Shown: positions 13,101 to 24,690 of the stretch, piece by piece
Layout: each line of letters begins with the position of its first letter
Numbering within the stretch: the first letter of the stretch is position 1
Assembly: GCF_001039355.2 (NCBI RefSeq)
Contig: NW_019774425.1
Coordinates: forward strand, 338,771 to 394,505
Source: Lingula anatina
Taxonomy: Eukaryota; Brachiopoda; Lingulata; Lingulida; Lingulidae
Direction of reading: 5' to 3'
Length of the DNA stretch: 55,735 bases
Made by a program: the position numbers and the translations under genes
The notes under the pieces: generated by a model
Databases searched by the model: none
Told to the model about the DNA's origin: nothing
The model's input: the letters and a program-made list of their open reading frames with translations, nothing else

Positions 13101-16100
13101 CATAGATCCACCAGAAGTGTTGACCCTCCTCCCAGATCAGGTCAGGCTCATGCAGGCTTACAGGACACAGCTTGAAAACATAGGTGAACACCATGTTCAA
13201 ATGAATGCCTTTTTGATAAGATTGCCTTAATGTACTCGTGTATGTTTGACTCAGTGTTCTTATGAATTGTATCTATACAATTGTTATATTTTATGTCAGA
13301 AACATACTCTTTGTGTTTCATTCTTTGTTGCAGATATGGCAAATATATATATTAAAATAGGATTTTTAATTTTTATGTACAGACACAGATGTGTCTGTAC
13401 ATATTGCCATCACCTGCGTCTGTCGTCGCCGATGGCGATGGCGATGGCGATGCCGTCGCCGTGCACTTTCCTTGTAAACACGATAAGTGGAGGGCAGTTT
13501 TACTTTTTGGCTTTATATTTACAGAGCTGATGAATATTCATAAAACGCAGGTCAAGTTCGAAAATCAGCATGATCGGGCCATTATTGTAGAAGTTATGCT
13601 GTTTTTTCACTTTTCAGCATATTTTTCACATTTCCTCAGATTCAATTCTTAGGCATGTTAACAGTCTCATTATTAAACTAATAAGATACGTAAAAGTTTT
13701 TGTTTGACATTTCCTGCATCTTTACAACATTGTTAGTTGATTTTGTAAAAATGATGNNNNNNNNNNNNNNNNNNNNNNNNNNNNNNNNNNNNNNNNNNNN
13801 NNNNNNNNNNNNNNNNNNNNNNNNNNNNNNNNNNNNNNNNNNNNNNNNNNNNNNNNNNNNNNNNNNNNNNNNNNNNNNNNNNNNNNNNNNNNNNNNNNNN
13901 NNNNNNNNNNNNNNNNNNNNNNNNNNNNNNNNNNNNNNNNNNNNNNNNNNNNNNNNNNNNNNNNNNNNNNNNNNNNNNNNNNNNNNNNNNNNNNNNNNNN
14001 NNNNNNNNNNNNNNNNNNNNNNNNNNNNNNNNNNNNNNNNNNNNNNNNNNNNNNNNNNNNNNNNNNNNNNNNNNNNNNNNNNNNNNNNNNNNNNNNNNNN
14101 NNNNNNNNNNNNNNNNNNNNNNNNNNNNNNNNNNNNNNNNNNNNNNNNNNNNNNNNNNNNNNNNNNNNNNNNNNNNNNNNNNNNNNNNNNNNNNNNNNNN
14201 NNNNNNNNNNNNNNNNNNNNNNNNNNNNNNNNNNNNNNNNNNNNNNNNNNNNNNNNNNNNNNNNNNNNNNNNNNNNNNNNNNNNNNNNNNNNNNNNNNNN
14301 NNNNNNNNNNNNNNNNNNNNNNNNNNNNNNNNNNNNNNNNNNNNNNNNNNNNNNNNNNNNNNNNNNNNNNNNNNNNNNNNNNNNNNNNNNNNNNNNNNNN
14401 GATTGTTCGCGATGTAAGCAATAATAAAATGCAGTTTTCATATTAGTTCAAGGAACTTAGTTTGCGAACGATCGTCAGCGGGAGATCATTATTTTAACCC
14501 CGCCTCCCCCTTTGAATATTATAAATAATATATATATTTAGTTTTATCTTTAACCCCCCTTCCCCGCTCACGGCATATCTTCGGCGGAGAATCGTTTGCG
14601 TACTATCGTCAGGACTTTGTTCGCGTAAAATCGTCAGAGGGAGATCGTTCGCGATCCGAGCGAGACGTCGAAAAGGCAATTTTCACATCTTCATCGGGAG
14701 ATTGTTCGCGATGTAAGCAATAATAATAGGCCTATGCAGTTTTCGTATTAGTTCAAGGAAGATCGTCAACGGGAGATCATTATTTAACTCCCTGTAAATT
14801 TTTAGGAAGTTACAGATGGTATTTTTAGAAGGCCTGACACTCAATCCTGGGAAAAGCCTTGCATGCAACAAACGTTCCCATGTGCGTAATTTTTTTAACA
14901 TGTCGCGTCCAGGTTATGATGCAAGGTTGCAATTAGGCTTATCTTGATCCTTCTCCTCTATCAGGAGGTATGTTTCTTACCGAGAAAATAATTCTCAACA
15001 TGTTTTCGGGTACAGTAAGTTAAATATAACTTAATCGAGATGCACTAATAAATAGATTATTATTTACCACCAGAAAATGACTTAGGAAGTAGTGATAAAT
15101 ATCCCACCATATAGGAGGGTCAAAGATAACAGTCGCTAAGGAAGAAAGCCCAAAGGCCGGATTTTTGAAAATTTCGTCATACCCAGGAGTCGGGGAGAGG
15201 TAATTTTGAAAAATTAGTCGGATTTACTCAATTAAAAATATTAATTAATTTTTAAGCGACGAAATTTTCAAGACTTTACCGTATAGGAATAACATTTACA
15301 TTTTGTCAAACTTTAGAAAACTACGTGGACAGTGATCAACAGAGAATCTTGACGTCATGCATAGATCCACCAGAAGTGTTGACCCTCCTCCCAGATCAGG
15401 TCAGGCTCATGCAGGCTTACAGGACACAGCTTGAAAACATAGGTGAACACCATGTTCAAATGAATGCCTTTTTGATAAGATTGCCTTAATGTACTTGTGT
15501 ATGTTTGACTCAGTGTTCTTATGAATTGTATCTATACAATTGTTATATTTTATGTCAGAAACATACTCTTTGTGTTTCATTCTTTGTTGCAGATATGGCA
15601 AATATATATATTAAAATAGGATTTTTAATTTTTTTTAATGTGTATTTGTTTTTAGACCTTTAATTTTCAACCTGGTCATGTTATGCTGCCACTCATGTCT
15701 GTTTTAGATATAAGTAAGTCCTAAATTAAACACATCAAGTCATACAATTTTTTTTCTTCTCCAGGTATACACTTCCAGTGCATAGAAAGTACTAAGGACA
15801 AAGTCCAGTTTAGTAAAGTTCCAGCATGTTTTGTTAGCAAAGAAGTGTCTGAGTTAAAGAGGAAGAGGACATCAGTATTAGTAGATCTTTTAGAGGTATG
15901 TAATATGAAGGTTGTGAAGTCTACATGCCTGTACATCAGATATTAAGAGTGTAACATTGTTTAGCTGCAGGGATTTGTTCTGAAAAAGCTTTACACGAGT
16001 AGTTATGGAAAAGTACAAAACTCTTACAAAATTGTGATTCATTTATTTTATTTCTGATGAGGTGTCTGACAGTATGCTTTATATTGTTACAAAGGTAAAG

Positions 16101-17140
16101 CTTCAGACTCTAACACTTACTACATTTAATATTTCTAATGAGTTTGTTGTATTTTTCAGAGTTTGGTCACAGAGCAATTGCAGGTAAGTCTAGTGGTTAA
16201 CTTCTTGGTATGCAACTTTTTTCTTCTTTCAAATAGATTTATTGCAGTTCTTATAGATATGATTTGGTAACTAGTGCATTTCACAATATTAAATGGTGCT
16301 ATTTTAATTATTTAATTGCAGCTTCTCCAGTCCACATCTGGTGGTTCCAGAAGATTGCCAAGAGTGATTCATCAAGTACTGTGTTCACAGGCTTGCCATG
16401 GTATGGACTCTTCATTTTACCTCAGGTGTTTAATGTAATGTATATTTGATAATTATTATATGAAGTAATGTTAAATAATTTGATGTCCATGTTCTGTCCA
16501 ACATCTGCTTGTGTGATAATTACGTAGATGCCATAGACCTCTTGAAGATATTTTTTCAAACTTATGCACAATTCATGAAAAGGAACGTTTTTCTAATGTG
16601 AAGTTAATTATGATATTTATTTGAAGCAATCTTACTTGCTATTTAGGTGCTATTAAGTTTGGCGATCCCCTGACCCTTGAGGAGTGTAACCAGGTTGTCC
16701 AACAGCTGTCCAAATGCGATCTTCCCTTCCAGTGTGCCCATGGACGGCCATCTATCATGCCTTTACTGGACATGGACCTACTAGACAGGAAGCTGGCCTG
16801 TCAGGTAATATTTAAGCATCAATTATATGGGTTGAGTAGGTAAAATGATGAATGAATTATAACAGACAGTGTTTGAGAAATGAATTTTTAAAAAATACAA
16901 TTTTTAAAAAATCTTCATTGTACTGGAAATTATTGATAAATTTTTCTTAATTTTTTTTTCTGATAATTGTGTAATAGTGCAAAATAACTACAATATTTTG
17001 TCATGTAATGGTTTTTATTTTTTTATTTGCAGATTAAGTCCAGAAAACCATGCCTACACCGCCTGTGGCAGAGAATGCTTCAAGAAAATATAAGCAGTGA
17101 GGAAATAGAAAGTGAAAACAATGGAATTAAACATTCATGA
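4148..17140 (+). CDS. MLH3: DNA mismatch repair / meiotic endonuclease subunit MLH3
   Basis: Coding exons: 4148-4362, 4781-5007, 6242-6382, 6554-10432, 10658-10750, 11075-11278, 11519-11595, 11848-11934, 12220-12283, 12487-12558, 13058-13183 (second copy 15317-15442), 15765-15895, 16160-16183, 16322-16400, 16647-16804, 17033-17140. They sum to 5685 nt with one copy of the duplicated exon, giving 1894 aa (human about 1453). The N-terminal GHKL ATPase shows EELVLNSLDA (27-36), DNGNG (56-60) and YGYRGEALASI. The giant 3.9-kb exon is the poorly conserved linker, as in vertebrates. The C-terminal nuclease has DQHAAHERVRLE (about 1671-1682, the DQHA(X)2E(X)4E metal site), ACHGAIKFGD and CAHGRP. In the known family MLH3 pairs with MLH1 as MutL-gamma, nicks DNA in the nucleus, and resolves meiotic crossovers. 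All key residues seem intact, so the protein is predicted active. The linker is unusually long. Confidence 0.96.
5190..5581. repeat. Dispersed repeat, copy 1, with terminal palindrome and internal hexamer array
   Basis: This lies in an MLH3 intron. After TTTTT it opens with a near-perfect 28-nt palindrome (ATGTACAGACACA and its complement around GA). A hexamer array follows (five GATGGC then four GATGCC, 5247-5300), then about 280 bp of unique tail. The same sequence recurs at 13372-13756 with almost no differences outside the array. It has no coding capacity beyond a frame created by the hexamers. Element class is not resolved. Confidence 0.8.
13025..13371 (+). repeat. Duplicated MLH3 exon segment, copy A
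   Basis: About 347 bp, from TATAGGAATAAC through the exon 13058-13183 to the TTTTTAATTTTT before the inserted repeat. It matches 15282-15631 with a single difference that I found (C at 13236 versus T in the second copy). Copy A is interrupted downstream by the dispersed repeat and then the assembly gap. Confidence 0.85.
13372..13756. repeat. Dispersed repeat, copy 2, truncated by assembly gap
   Basis: It starts with the same T-run and palindrome as the copy at 5190. The hexamer array is shorter (three GATGGC, one GATGCC, then GTCGCC). The tail is identical until about 13735, and then the Ns begin. Near-identity implies recent copying or gene conversion. Confidence 0.8.
13757..14400. other. 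Assembly gap (644 N)
   Basis: A run of Ns lies inside an MLH3 intron. Duplicated exon segments flank the region, so the gap probably marks a mis-joined or unresolved haplotype. Open frames that appear to cross it are artefacts. Confidence 0.99.
14401..15281. repeat. Unclassified repeat-like segment, internal direct repeats
   Basis: This does not resemble the adjacent MLH3 intron. The unit GATTGTTCGCGATGTAAGCA at 14401 recurs at about 14700. In both cases it is followed by an AGTTCAAGGAA stretch and a GGGAGATCATTATT stretch, giving a spacing of about 300 bp. Variants such as GATCGTTCGCGAT and ATCGTCAG(A/C)GGGAGATC occur between them. It probably belongs to a mobile element inserted just upstream of exon copy B. 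No protein is recognisable. Confidence 0.55.
15282..15631 (+). repeat. Duplicated MLH3 exon segment, copy B
   Basis: Second copy of the 126-nt MLH3 exon (15317-15442) with its flanks. Here the downstream T-run continues without the dispersed repeat into unique intron leading to the exon at 15765. This copy is collinear with the 3' half of the gene. Confidence 0.85.
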
Positions 17141-17317
17141 ATATTAACTGATACCCATTTAAGGTGTTATTTATCTCCATGTTGCATTTGTTATTGTTTG
17201 TGAAGTACAGTTTGGCCTTCGAGTGTCCAAACATAGTAGTCATCCAGATCTCTGTCATGCACATTGGTGAATGAAAAAAAATGTAACTCTCATGTAATTT
17301 TCCATATGACATTGATG

Positions 17318-17395
17318 AATAAAGAGTAATTACCCATTTCACTAATTCAAAGTGAAATTGTCTGTTTTTTAGTTTACACATATAAGAGTAATAAA
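17318..17395 (+). promoter_or_regulatory. MLH3 polyadenylation signals
   Basis: Two AATAAA hexamers (17318-17323 and 17390-17395) lie 178 and 250 nt after the MLH3 stop codon. Either could direct 3' end formation. Confidence 0.5.
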
Positions 17396-17530
17396 ATTTT
17401 TATTGCAACTTTATGGTTAAGAGTGCTTTATGAAAAGTGCCAACTTCAAAGTTTCTCTGGCTATGTAACGTCCCTGATATTATAAATCTTAAAAGCTCTG
17501 TTTAGCTAGAGATTGGAACAGAACTGATCA

Positions 17531-17590
17531 TTTTTATGTACAGACACAATGAATGATCACATTGTTCAATGTGTCTGAACATAAAAGTGT
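17531..17590. repeat. Hairpin related to the dispersed repeat family
   Basis: TTTTTATGTACAGACACA is identical to the first 18 bases of the repeat copies at 5190 and 13372. Here it is paired with an imperfect complement (ATGTGTCTGAACATAAAA) across a roughly 20-nt loop. The long tail is missing, so this is a solo end or a related palindromic element. Confidence 0.6.
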
Positions 17591-17599
17591 CGCCATGCT

Positions 17600-18350
17600 T
17601 TTTTCACTGTTTTAACATTAAAATGCAATAAACGGACAACCTTGTTAGTACAAGAAGGACTCTTAGGATTACAACAGGGTCTGAGTTAAAAAAAAAAAAA
17701 CAGCCCGTTTGTAGTTTTACTTCAAGTTAAGCTTTTTTTCACGTTGACGTTTGTAAGGTGTGAAATCCTCATAGTTATAGTTTCTGAATGTTGAAATTAA
17801 CTACTGAAAATTGGTGTTGATTATGCTGTTAACCGTTGTGTACTGGTAATATTGCTTCAAATTGACAAAAAACGTTTTGTTCATCGTCATTGTTATTTTC
17901 TGCTTTACTGTCTTGTTTTCCCTAAAAGGGGCTAAAGGATGACCTGGTTTGTCAGACATGTCAAACACTGCTCAGGTAAAAGCATGCGGTTGACCAAGTT
18001 AGGATAGTCGCTGACCTACATAATGTCATTTCATTTTTCGGTGGGTTGGGGGCTGGCGTTTGTTTTCTGCTGGTATCTTTTGAAATTTACATGTACGTTG
18101 TTTAAGACTAATGCTTCCTAATCTTAACGAGCCTACACGTTGGAACGAGATGTCATTTCTTCCTCAGTTCTGAGCGGTCAGAGAGTGGCGAGGCGGTGTA
18201 GGGACTAAGTATACGAATAATTTAATTTCAGTGGAATCTAACTAGGGCATGAGCCGACCACCCCCAACACAACATTAAGACATAAGTGTTTGCCCACAAA
18301 ACGAAAGACAACCAACGAAAATAGAATAAATAAATATTTACACGCTTCAT
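17600..18350. other. Intergenic, no gene seen
   Basis: Downstream of MLH3. It contains an A12 run at 17689 and otherwise unremarkable AT-rich sequence. No coding frame resembles a known family. Confidence 0.5.
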
Positions 18351-19114
18351 GGTAACGTATGTATCATATTTACGTAACAAAGAGGAATGAGCGCCGTAAA
18401 AACATGCGTGCGCACATATACAACGTCGCACGTACTCACAAAGTCGTGACAACAGACAAAAAACAATGAAATAAAAAATTATCTTCATGTATGTATCGGT
18501 AACATATGAATCATATGAATGTAATATATAAGAAAAGCGACGTTAAAACATGCGACAGCACATGTGCGACGTCTCACACACCCACACAGTTGTGACAACA
18601 GAGAACAAACAATGGAATCAGAAAAACACCTTCACATTATTTGGTAACGTATGTATCATATTTACGTAACAAAGAAGAATGAGCGACGTAAAAACATGCG
18701 TGCGGACATACATGTATACAACGTCGCAAGCACCCACAGTCGTGCCAAAGGACAACAAACAATGAAATCAAAAAACAATGTTCACGTTCTTTGATAATGT
18801 TTGTATCATTTTTACGTAACAAAGAAGAATGAGCGACGTAAAAACAAGCGTGCGCACATATACAACGTCTCACGCACCCACATAGTTGCGACAACAGAGA
18901 ACAAACAATGGAATCAGAAAACAATACCGTCATATTGTTTGGTAACGTATGTACATACTTACGTAACAAATAAGAATGAGCGCCGTCAGAACATGCGTGC
19001 GCACATATACAACGTCGCACGAACCCACAGTTGTGACAAAGGACAACAAACAATGAAATCAAAAAACAAACAACGTTAACAACGTTAACAACAACAACAA
19101 TCTAAACGCAATTT
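18351..19114. repeat. Tandem array of about 148-bp units with dimeric higher-order pattern
   Basis: Five units begin with GGTAACGTATGTATC or a variant at 18351, 18498, 18643, 18793 and 18941. A sixth start at 19115 breaks off. Periods are 147, 145, 150, 148 and 174. Units 2 and 4 share GAGAACAAACAATGGAATCA and an ACGTCTCAC core. Units 3 and 5 share AAAGGACAACAAACAATGAA and an ACGTCGCA core. The true repeat is therefore a dimer of about 295 bp. Divergence between units is moderate. Confidence 0.85.
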
Positions 19115-19208
19115 GGTAACGTATGTATCGGTAACGTAGGCCTATGTATCGATGCATACGTTACATGTACCAAATTGCGTGTAGGTTGTTGTTGCTGTTT
19201 ACGTTGTT
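19082..19208. repeat. Large imperfect palindrome closing the tandem array
   Basis: The left arm (AACGTTAACAACAACAACAA, then TCTAAACGCAATTTGG) is complemented by the right arm ending at GTTTACGTTG. They have similar order and small mismatches across a spacer with TAGGCCTA. It starts inside the last tandem unit. A terminal hairpin after a tandem core is reminiscent of non-autonomous Helitron (HINE/pearl-type) elements of invertebrates. That assignment is inference. Confidence 0.65.
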
Positions 19209-21524
19209 TTGAAACAAGTACTTTTTCAAACGTTACTATTAAATGAAAAAAAAAAGCAATTATTGCCAAGATATTCACAAAATGTTTTTAAAACTTATTA
19301 TTTAGCTCTTCGTTTTTACCATTAATTAAAATCTCCATAAGAACACAGAACATTCCGAATTATTAAGATTTTAAGAAAAACTGTGCATTCTGAAAATTTA
19401 TACTCATCATTGATACTTGATCATAGTATTCTTTGAAACCTTTATTTAAAGTTGACATTGGTGTATTTGTCTTATAATAGATTGCTATTTTCTTCGATGA
19501 TTATTTTTGTCCAATCTTGGTTGTGTCAATGATATTGAAAATTAAGAATGCATAAAATATCGTGTGAGCGTTACCCCCAGCACGCAAACGTCGTCCTCAG
19601 TCTTTATATGCTGATACATGCACACAAAACCAAATAGTAGCAAAATATGATTAATTTTGTTTTTGTAAGATTTAATAAATTCAGCTTATGCCTAAAATCG
19701 TTTTGTTTTCTTCGCGTATATACGGAGCGAAAACAAATCTGCACAACGTGCTAATTAGGAAAGGCATAAAGAAATGGGATTTACTAGTTTATCATTTTAA
19801 GCATTTCAAAGGGCAATATTTGTACAAAAATAAAACGGTTACCCAAAAAAAGTACATGAACCCTTTCAATAACATAACAAATTAAAAATCAGAAAATTTT
19901 AATAAAGTCAACTCTGGTCACTGGTGATCAAAAGACACCCAGCAAAGTAACACAGCAGGACAAGTAGGACTGGCATCCCAGCCAAGAAATATAGAACTTG
20001 GAAAATACCAAGATGCAAGAACAATTCTTAATTGAACGCTGACCTGCAAGCCTTTGGTCAAATTATTGACTCGGAAATATCAAACCAAAGTGTTATGGTT
20101 TATATTTTGACAGGATATTGATATTTCATTATTTGTTGAGAGAAACAAAATACTATGAAATAGGCAATTTTCTTTGGCATATTTAGAATCAAACAATACT
20201 CAAATATAATAATAAATGGCTACTCCTCTCAATCTTTTCTGGCGATTTCCAGTTAAATTGCGTCACATTTCACATTGAGAAGAGTTGGTCTAAAAAAACT
20301 TGAACTATTTAGGAATGCTCACCCCCCCCCCCCCCCCCCAGGAAAAACTTACGCCTTGCGATAGCTAAAGAAATTAATATGGTTTCGATTAGCATTTTTC
20401 GGAATTTAAATTATGATAAAGGCCAGTTCTAGACTGACCTTTAATGGGAAAAAAATATATCCTCGTTGCGTGCGATTTTTCATTTGATAAGTTTTTACAC
20501 AATCCGCTGTGGCGACCCCTGATACAGGGCAGGCCCGAAAGAGAAATAAGATTTCATCGATATTCTAAAAACATGCACAAAGACAAATTTCTTATGTTGT
20601 TATAATGAGGTTTAAAACTAATACCTACTGCAAAAATTACTGTATATAAACATAATGGTACATGTATTTACTTACCAGTATATATATTTTAATACTGTCA
20701 TTAACAACTACTGAAAAATTGTAAGAGATATAAGAACAAATATTTTCTACTGGAATGTTGTAGCCTAACCAATTATTATTGATCGATCAATGTATCAAAT
20801 TTCAATATCACAGTATCAGTTACACAACTACAGCAATAAATATGTAAAAAATATGAAACAATACATTAATGCAACTAACTGCACAGAATCTAGAGATTTT
20901 AATTTTAATTTAACATCTAAATACGAAGGGAAAACGTATATATATAGACATGCTGAAGGTACATGTAACCCTAACAGTGTCATGTAACAAAACCTTTCCA
21001 TCAAAGAAGTCATTAGATCTTGGCACACTGGAACCGCCAAATATCCATTTTCCATTTGCGCCATTAAAACCTTTAATTTCTAAATTGTTATTAGAAACTT
21101 GAGCCTTTTTTGTAACTACATGTATGCTTCAGTTTACGAAGACCAAACATGAAATTATTCTCTGACTGACTGATTGATACATTACCCGTAGTTTTTTTTC
21201 ATAAATAATATTAAAAGGTGATTTTTTTCTACAGCTAAGTGTCTGTTTTTAAAATTCATTGTGAGTGAGTTTGTTATTAATGCACAAAATGAATTTATAA
21301 CAATAATAAATAAATAAATAAATAAAATAGCCAAAACAATGATTTTTTATACACAAAATATTTTGTCTTTAAAAGAAACAATGAAAAAATGTCTTTTGTA
21401 TACAGCACCAAAACTGAAAACTCAAACACACAAATAATTCATTTGAAGCACAAACATTTTTTTCCTATTCAGACAACAGCTTGAAAGTGACAGACATCCA
21501 GATCATGTTTTGGGAGTTTTCTTT
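19209..21524. other. Intergenic / ABCG2 3' flank, no gene seen
   Basis: AT-rich sequence between the array and the ABCG2 stop codon. It includes a C18 run at 20322-20339 and an AATA microsatellite near 21300-21325. The part nearest 21525 is probably ABCG2 3'UTR. I could not settle the polyadenylation site. Confidence 0.45.
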
Positions 21525-22441
21525 TCACTTGAGTTTTGGCACTCGTCTGAGCTGTATATAGGCCAGGAACATGAATACTACTGTCATAATTCCTAGGGCC
21601 ATTTCATTGTACCACAGGTCCCAGGCAGTTGCATAGGTTATACCTTGACTATCTAGGTAAACTGTCCCTGCTTGGCTGATATGAAAAAAAAAAAGATAAA
21701 AACATTAATTTACTACAAAGAAAGCACGAAATACATAATAGCCTTCGGGGACGAGAAAAAAAATTAAAAAATGGTGACACTTTTCGTTCAAAATGCAAAT
21801 CAGTCCAATGAGACTTACCAAGTCTGGGTTCCATTATTTGTATCACAAAAATTCAGGTCTTTCATTTCATTCACCGTCAAGGCCTGAAGTTGAAAAACAG
21901 GTCATAAAATGACATGAAAATGAAGTGCAGCAGTTTATCTTAATACTACAGCCCGAAGGAAAGACGTTACAAGAGTTTACAAACAGAACTGTCAGAAAGT
22001 TCACGATTTTCTACAGGTATTCAAATCACTATACATAAAAGACATACAGAGTAGGCAAGAGTTACAGGACATACTCACATCTATACTGTATCTAAAGAGA
22101 CTGAGCCATTTAATCCACTTCAACCAGTCACCAATGGAGTCCAGATTGACCAAAAGACCACTGAATATCTGTAATGATATTCAGACAGATTTTCTCTGAT
22201 AGTTGTTTTGTTACGTATGAAGTTTAGAAGGAAATAATTATAAACCAAAATTTCTTGCTTGTAGAGAAAGAAGAGCCAACAAAACGAAATGAAATAAGCT
22301 ATATCGTAACCAATGTAAAACATTACATAATTGACCAAAACCTCTTCATAAATGCAAGTGAAAGCTGGGCACTTTATTAAGTAAAGAAATCGATCAATTC
22401 ATATAGCCAGCCATGCGTTTAAGAAAGAAAAGACGGCCCAC

Positions 22442-22491
<50 letters not shown>

Positions 22492-24637
22492 TAACTGTGT
22501 ACATCTGTTTACATTCGTAAATTCAAAACGAACTACATGTAGTTATTATCAGCTGTAATATCTATACAAATTACCAAAGAATGTGTGCCCTTTGGCAAAG
22601 CTTTAGGTATAACCTTTTTACAGTCTAGATTACATCTGCCGAGGAAGCCATACGATGAAGCCGTAAACGATATCCCGTTTTTTTTTACATCGCAAGTGGC
22701 TCCTGCGAACAGCTTTCATTCTCAGTGCAGTTGCGGTAGAGCTTCGGGCGGTAGATCGATACTTTGTCGGTATACAGCCCCCTACGATTTTTAGTAACAT
22801 GTGGTGAATAATAAAACTTAGTTTTTAAACATGTTCACTGTTATTAAAACTCCTAAAACCAGCAAACAGACGTGGTGGAAGGGAAAGGGTTCAACAACAG
22901 GTTCAACCATTATCACGATCACCGCAAGTCCACCGAACAATGCCCATAAAGGAACTGTGCATTGTCATCTACAATATTGCTACGGCCTATGCGCTAACGA
23001 TCTTCAAAATTTGTCATAAATTGCTTGACAAATCGTAGAGGCTATCTGGGCCATGAATTCGTACGATTTTCCACGGCCACGAAAGGGATATTACGGGCAG
23101 TATGTGTACCGTACGGACATTGCACGGTGATTGCATGCTTGGACATAATTATTATGTCCAAGTTGCATGGCAACCTAGGCCTTGGAAGAATTTGTTTCAT
23201 TCGGAACTTGCGGAACTTTTTTACTTCATTTCCTGGCCAACTGGTTTTCCGTACTTACCAAAGTTACAGCGAGTTCAAAGAAATAAAAATAAATTGATGC
23301 AGTATTGGTAATTACACCGTCCTAGTTTTAAGTATCGTAAACTTTTTCTTTCCAGGCAAATTTGTGACAGCCTAAAATAAAAGCGCCGAAAAAGCGTTTA
23401 CAACACGATGGCCGAACATACCCTGGATTTGTTAAACAGATAAAAATACGTCACTTTATACTTTGTCATTAGCGTTTAACTTGTTATGAAAGAGCAACCA
23501 ACAACAATTCAACTGATCCTTTTCGGTCTCTGTTACATTTATGTAGCACAAGAGGACTCGCATAAAAACGGTCCCCGCAGCCGTGTAGCTTGTGTCATAT
23601 GCAGTGTGTCGATAATTGGGCATTTGTATGACTAATGAATATTTCAATATTCATGAAAATGACCCGAGTTGCCCTTTGCCTTCGCACAATTCACGGACAA
23701 CTGGGGATTCAGAAATCCATAAATCAATTCAAATCGTGTTAATTTCTTTTATTCATTTAAACAGTATGAATGCGGTTTCAGTTGCTGTGTTGCGTCTATT
23801 GATGCAAAGTTAATCTCCAATCCTTCCTTGTCATATTTTAGATATGCATAGTCTCAGTCCAAACATGACCTTCATTCATATCTGGGCATTATCCAACATA
23901 ACCATAAAAGGTAATGTAAATCTTATCACGTACTTTGCTTCATGAATCAACAAAGACCCAATTTGATAATAAACTACATTTATATTTACAATATTCAAAT
24001 ATGGGCAATTACGCATAGGTCCAGTTTGATAAGGATATCATAACTGAGCCAATAATTGAATCGATCGTGTCGTCTGATGATTCACTGGGAGACGGTCCCT
24101 TTGTTTTCCTATCACCTTCGTGTATGAATACCTGACGGTGACAAGGTCGTATAAAACCAAGTGAGGGCATAGTAGGCGTCTCTTGTCACAGTCAGGAAGT
24201 TGAACTAATTAAACGTTTCCCAGGCGTAGGGTGTGGTGATAGAGTAATCAAAATGGTAGGTGTTGATTTTGAGTTGTTTTCGACTGCTCTGAATGTTATT
24301 TAAACGTCAGTTACTGTTAATTAAAAAGAGAGATCGAGATCAAAGTCCACATCCAGTAGAGGTGGTACCCCGTGTGTTCTGTCTTAGAAGACATTACCGG
24401 TACTTTTCATGTTTTCGGTTTTACGTGTTAGATAGTGAATGAAATCATTTTTATCAATTAATTAAAAGAAAATATACCAGTACAATAAAATTGGGACGCT
24501 TGAGCCTGATACTTCAGACTACTGCCGGCGAAGGTTCTATTAACAAGGTGATCAGCATGTTTTGTTTTCACTTCCGTGTTTACCTGAAGTAACTTTTGCC
24601 TAGAAATTGGGCCTTTATTTCCACTATTTACTATCAG

Positions 24638-24690
<53 letters not shown>

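Noticed and set aside
13148-13342. Antisense frame over the MLH3 exon, repeated at 15407-15601
   Set aside because: It is a shadow of the coding exon and its intron; it is duplicated only because the segment is.
13678-14446. Open frames crossing the N run
   Set aside because: These are artefacts of ambiguous bases.
17531-17590. Possible microRNA-like hairpin
   Set aside because: The stem sequence is the head of the dispersed repeat family, so a transposon origin explains it better.
18228-19062. Minus-strand open frames with a repeated Cys-rich peptide (RRCICAHACFYVAHSSLLRK)
   Set aside because: The periodic peptide is a by-product of the 148-bp tandem array. Units shift frame and contain stops, and no start or splice structure supports a protein.
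22585-23297. Small plus-strand frames in the long ABCG2 intron
   Set aside because: No family resemblance, poor splice context and nearby palindromes; a decayed element is more likely.
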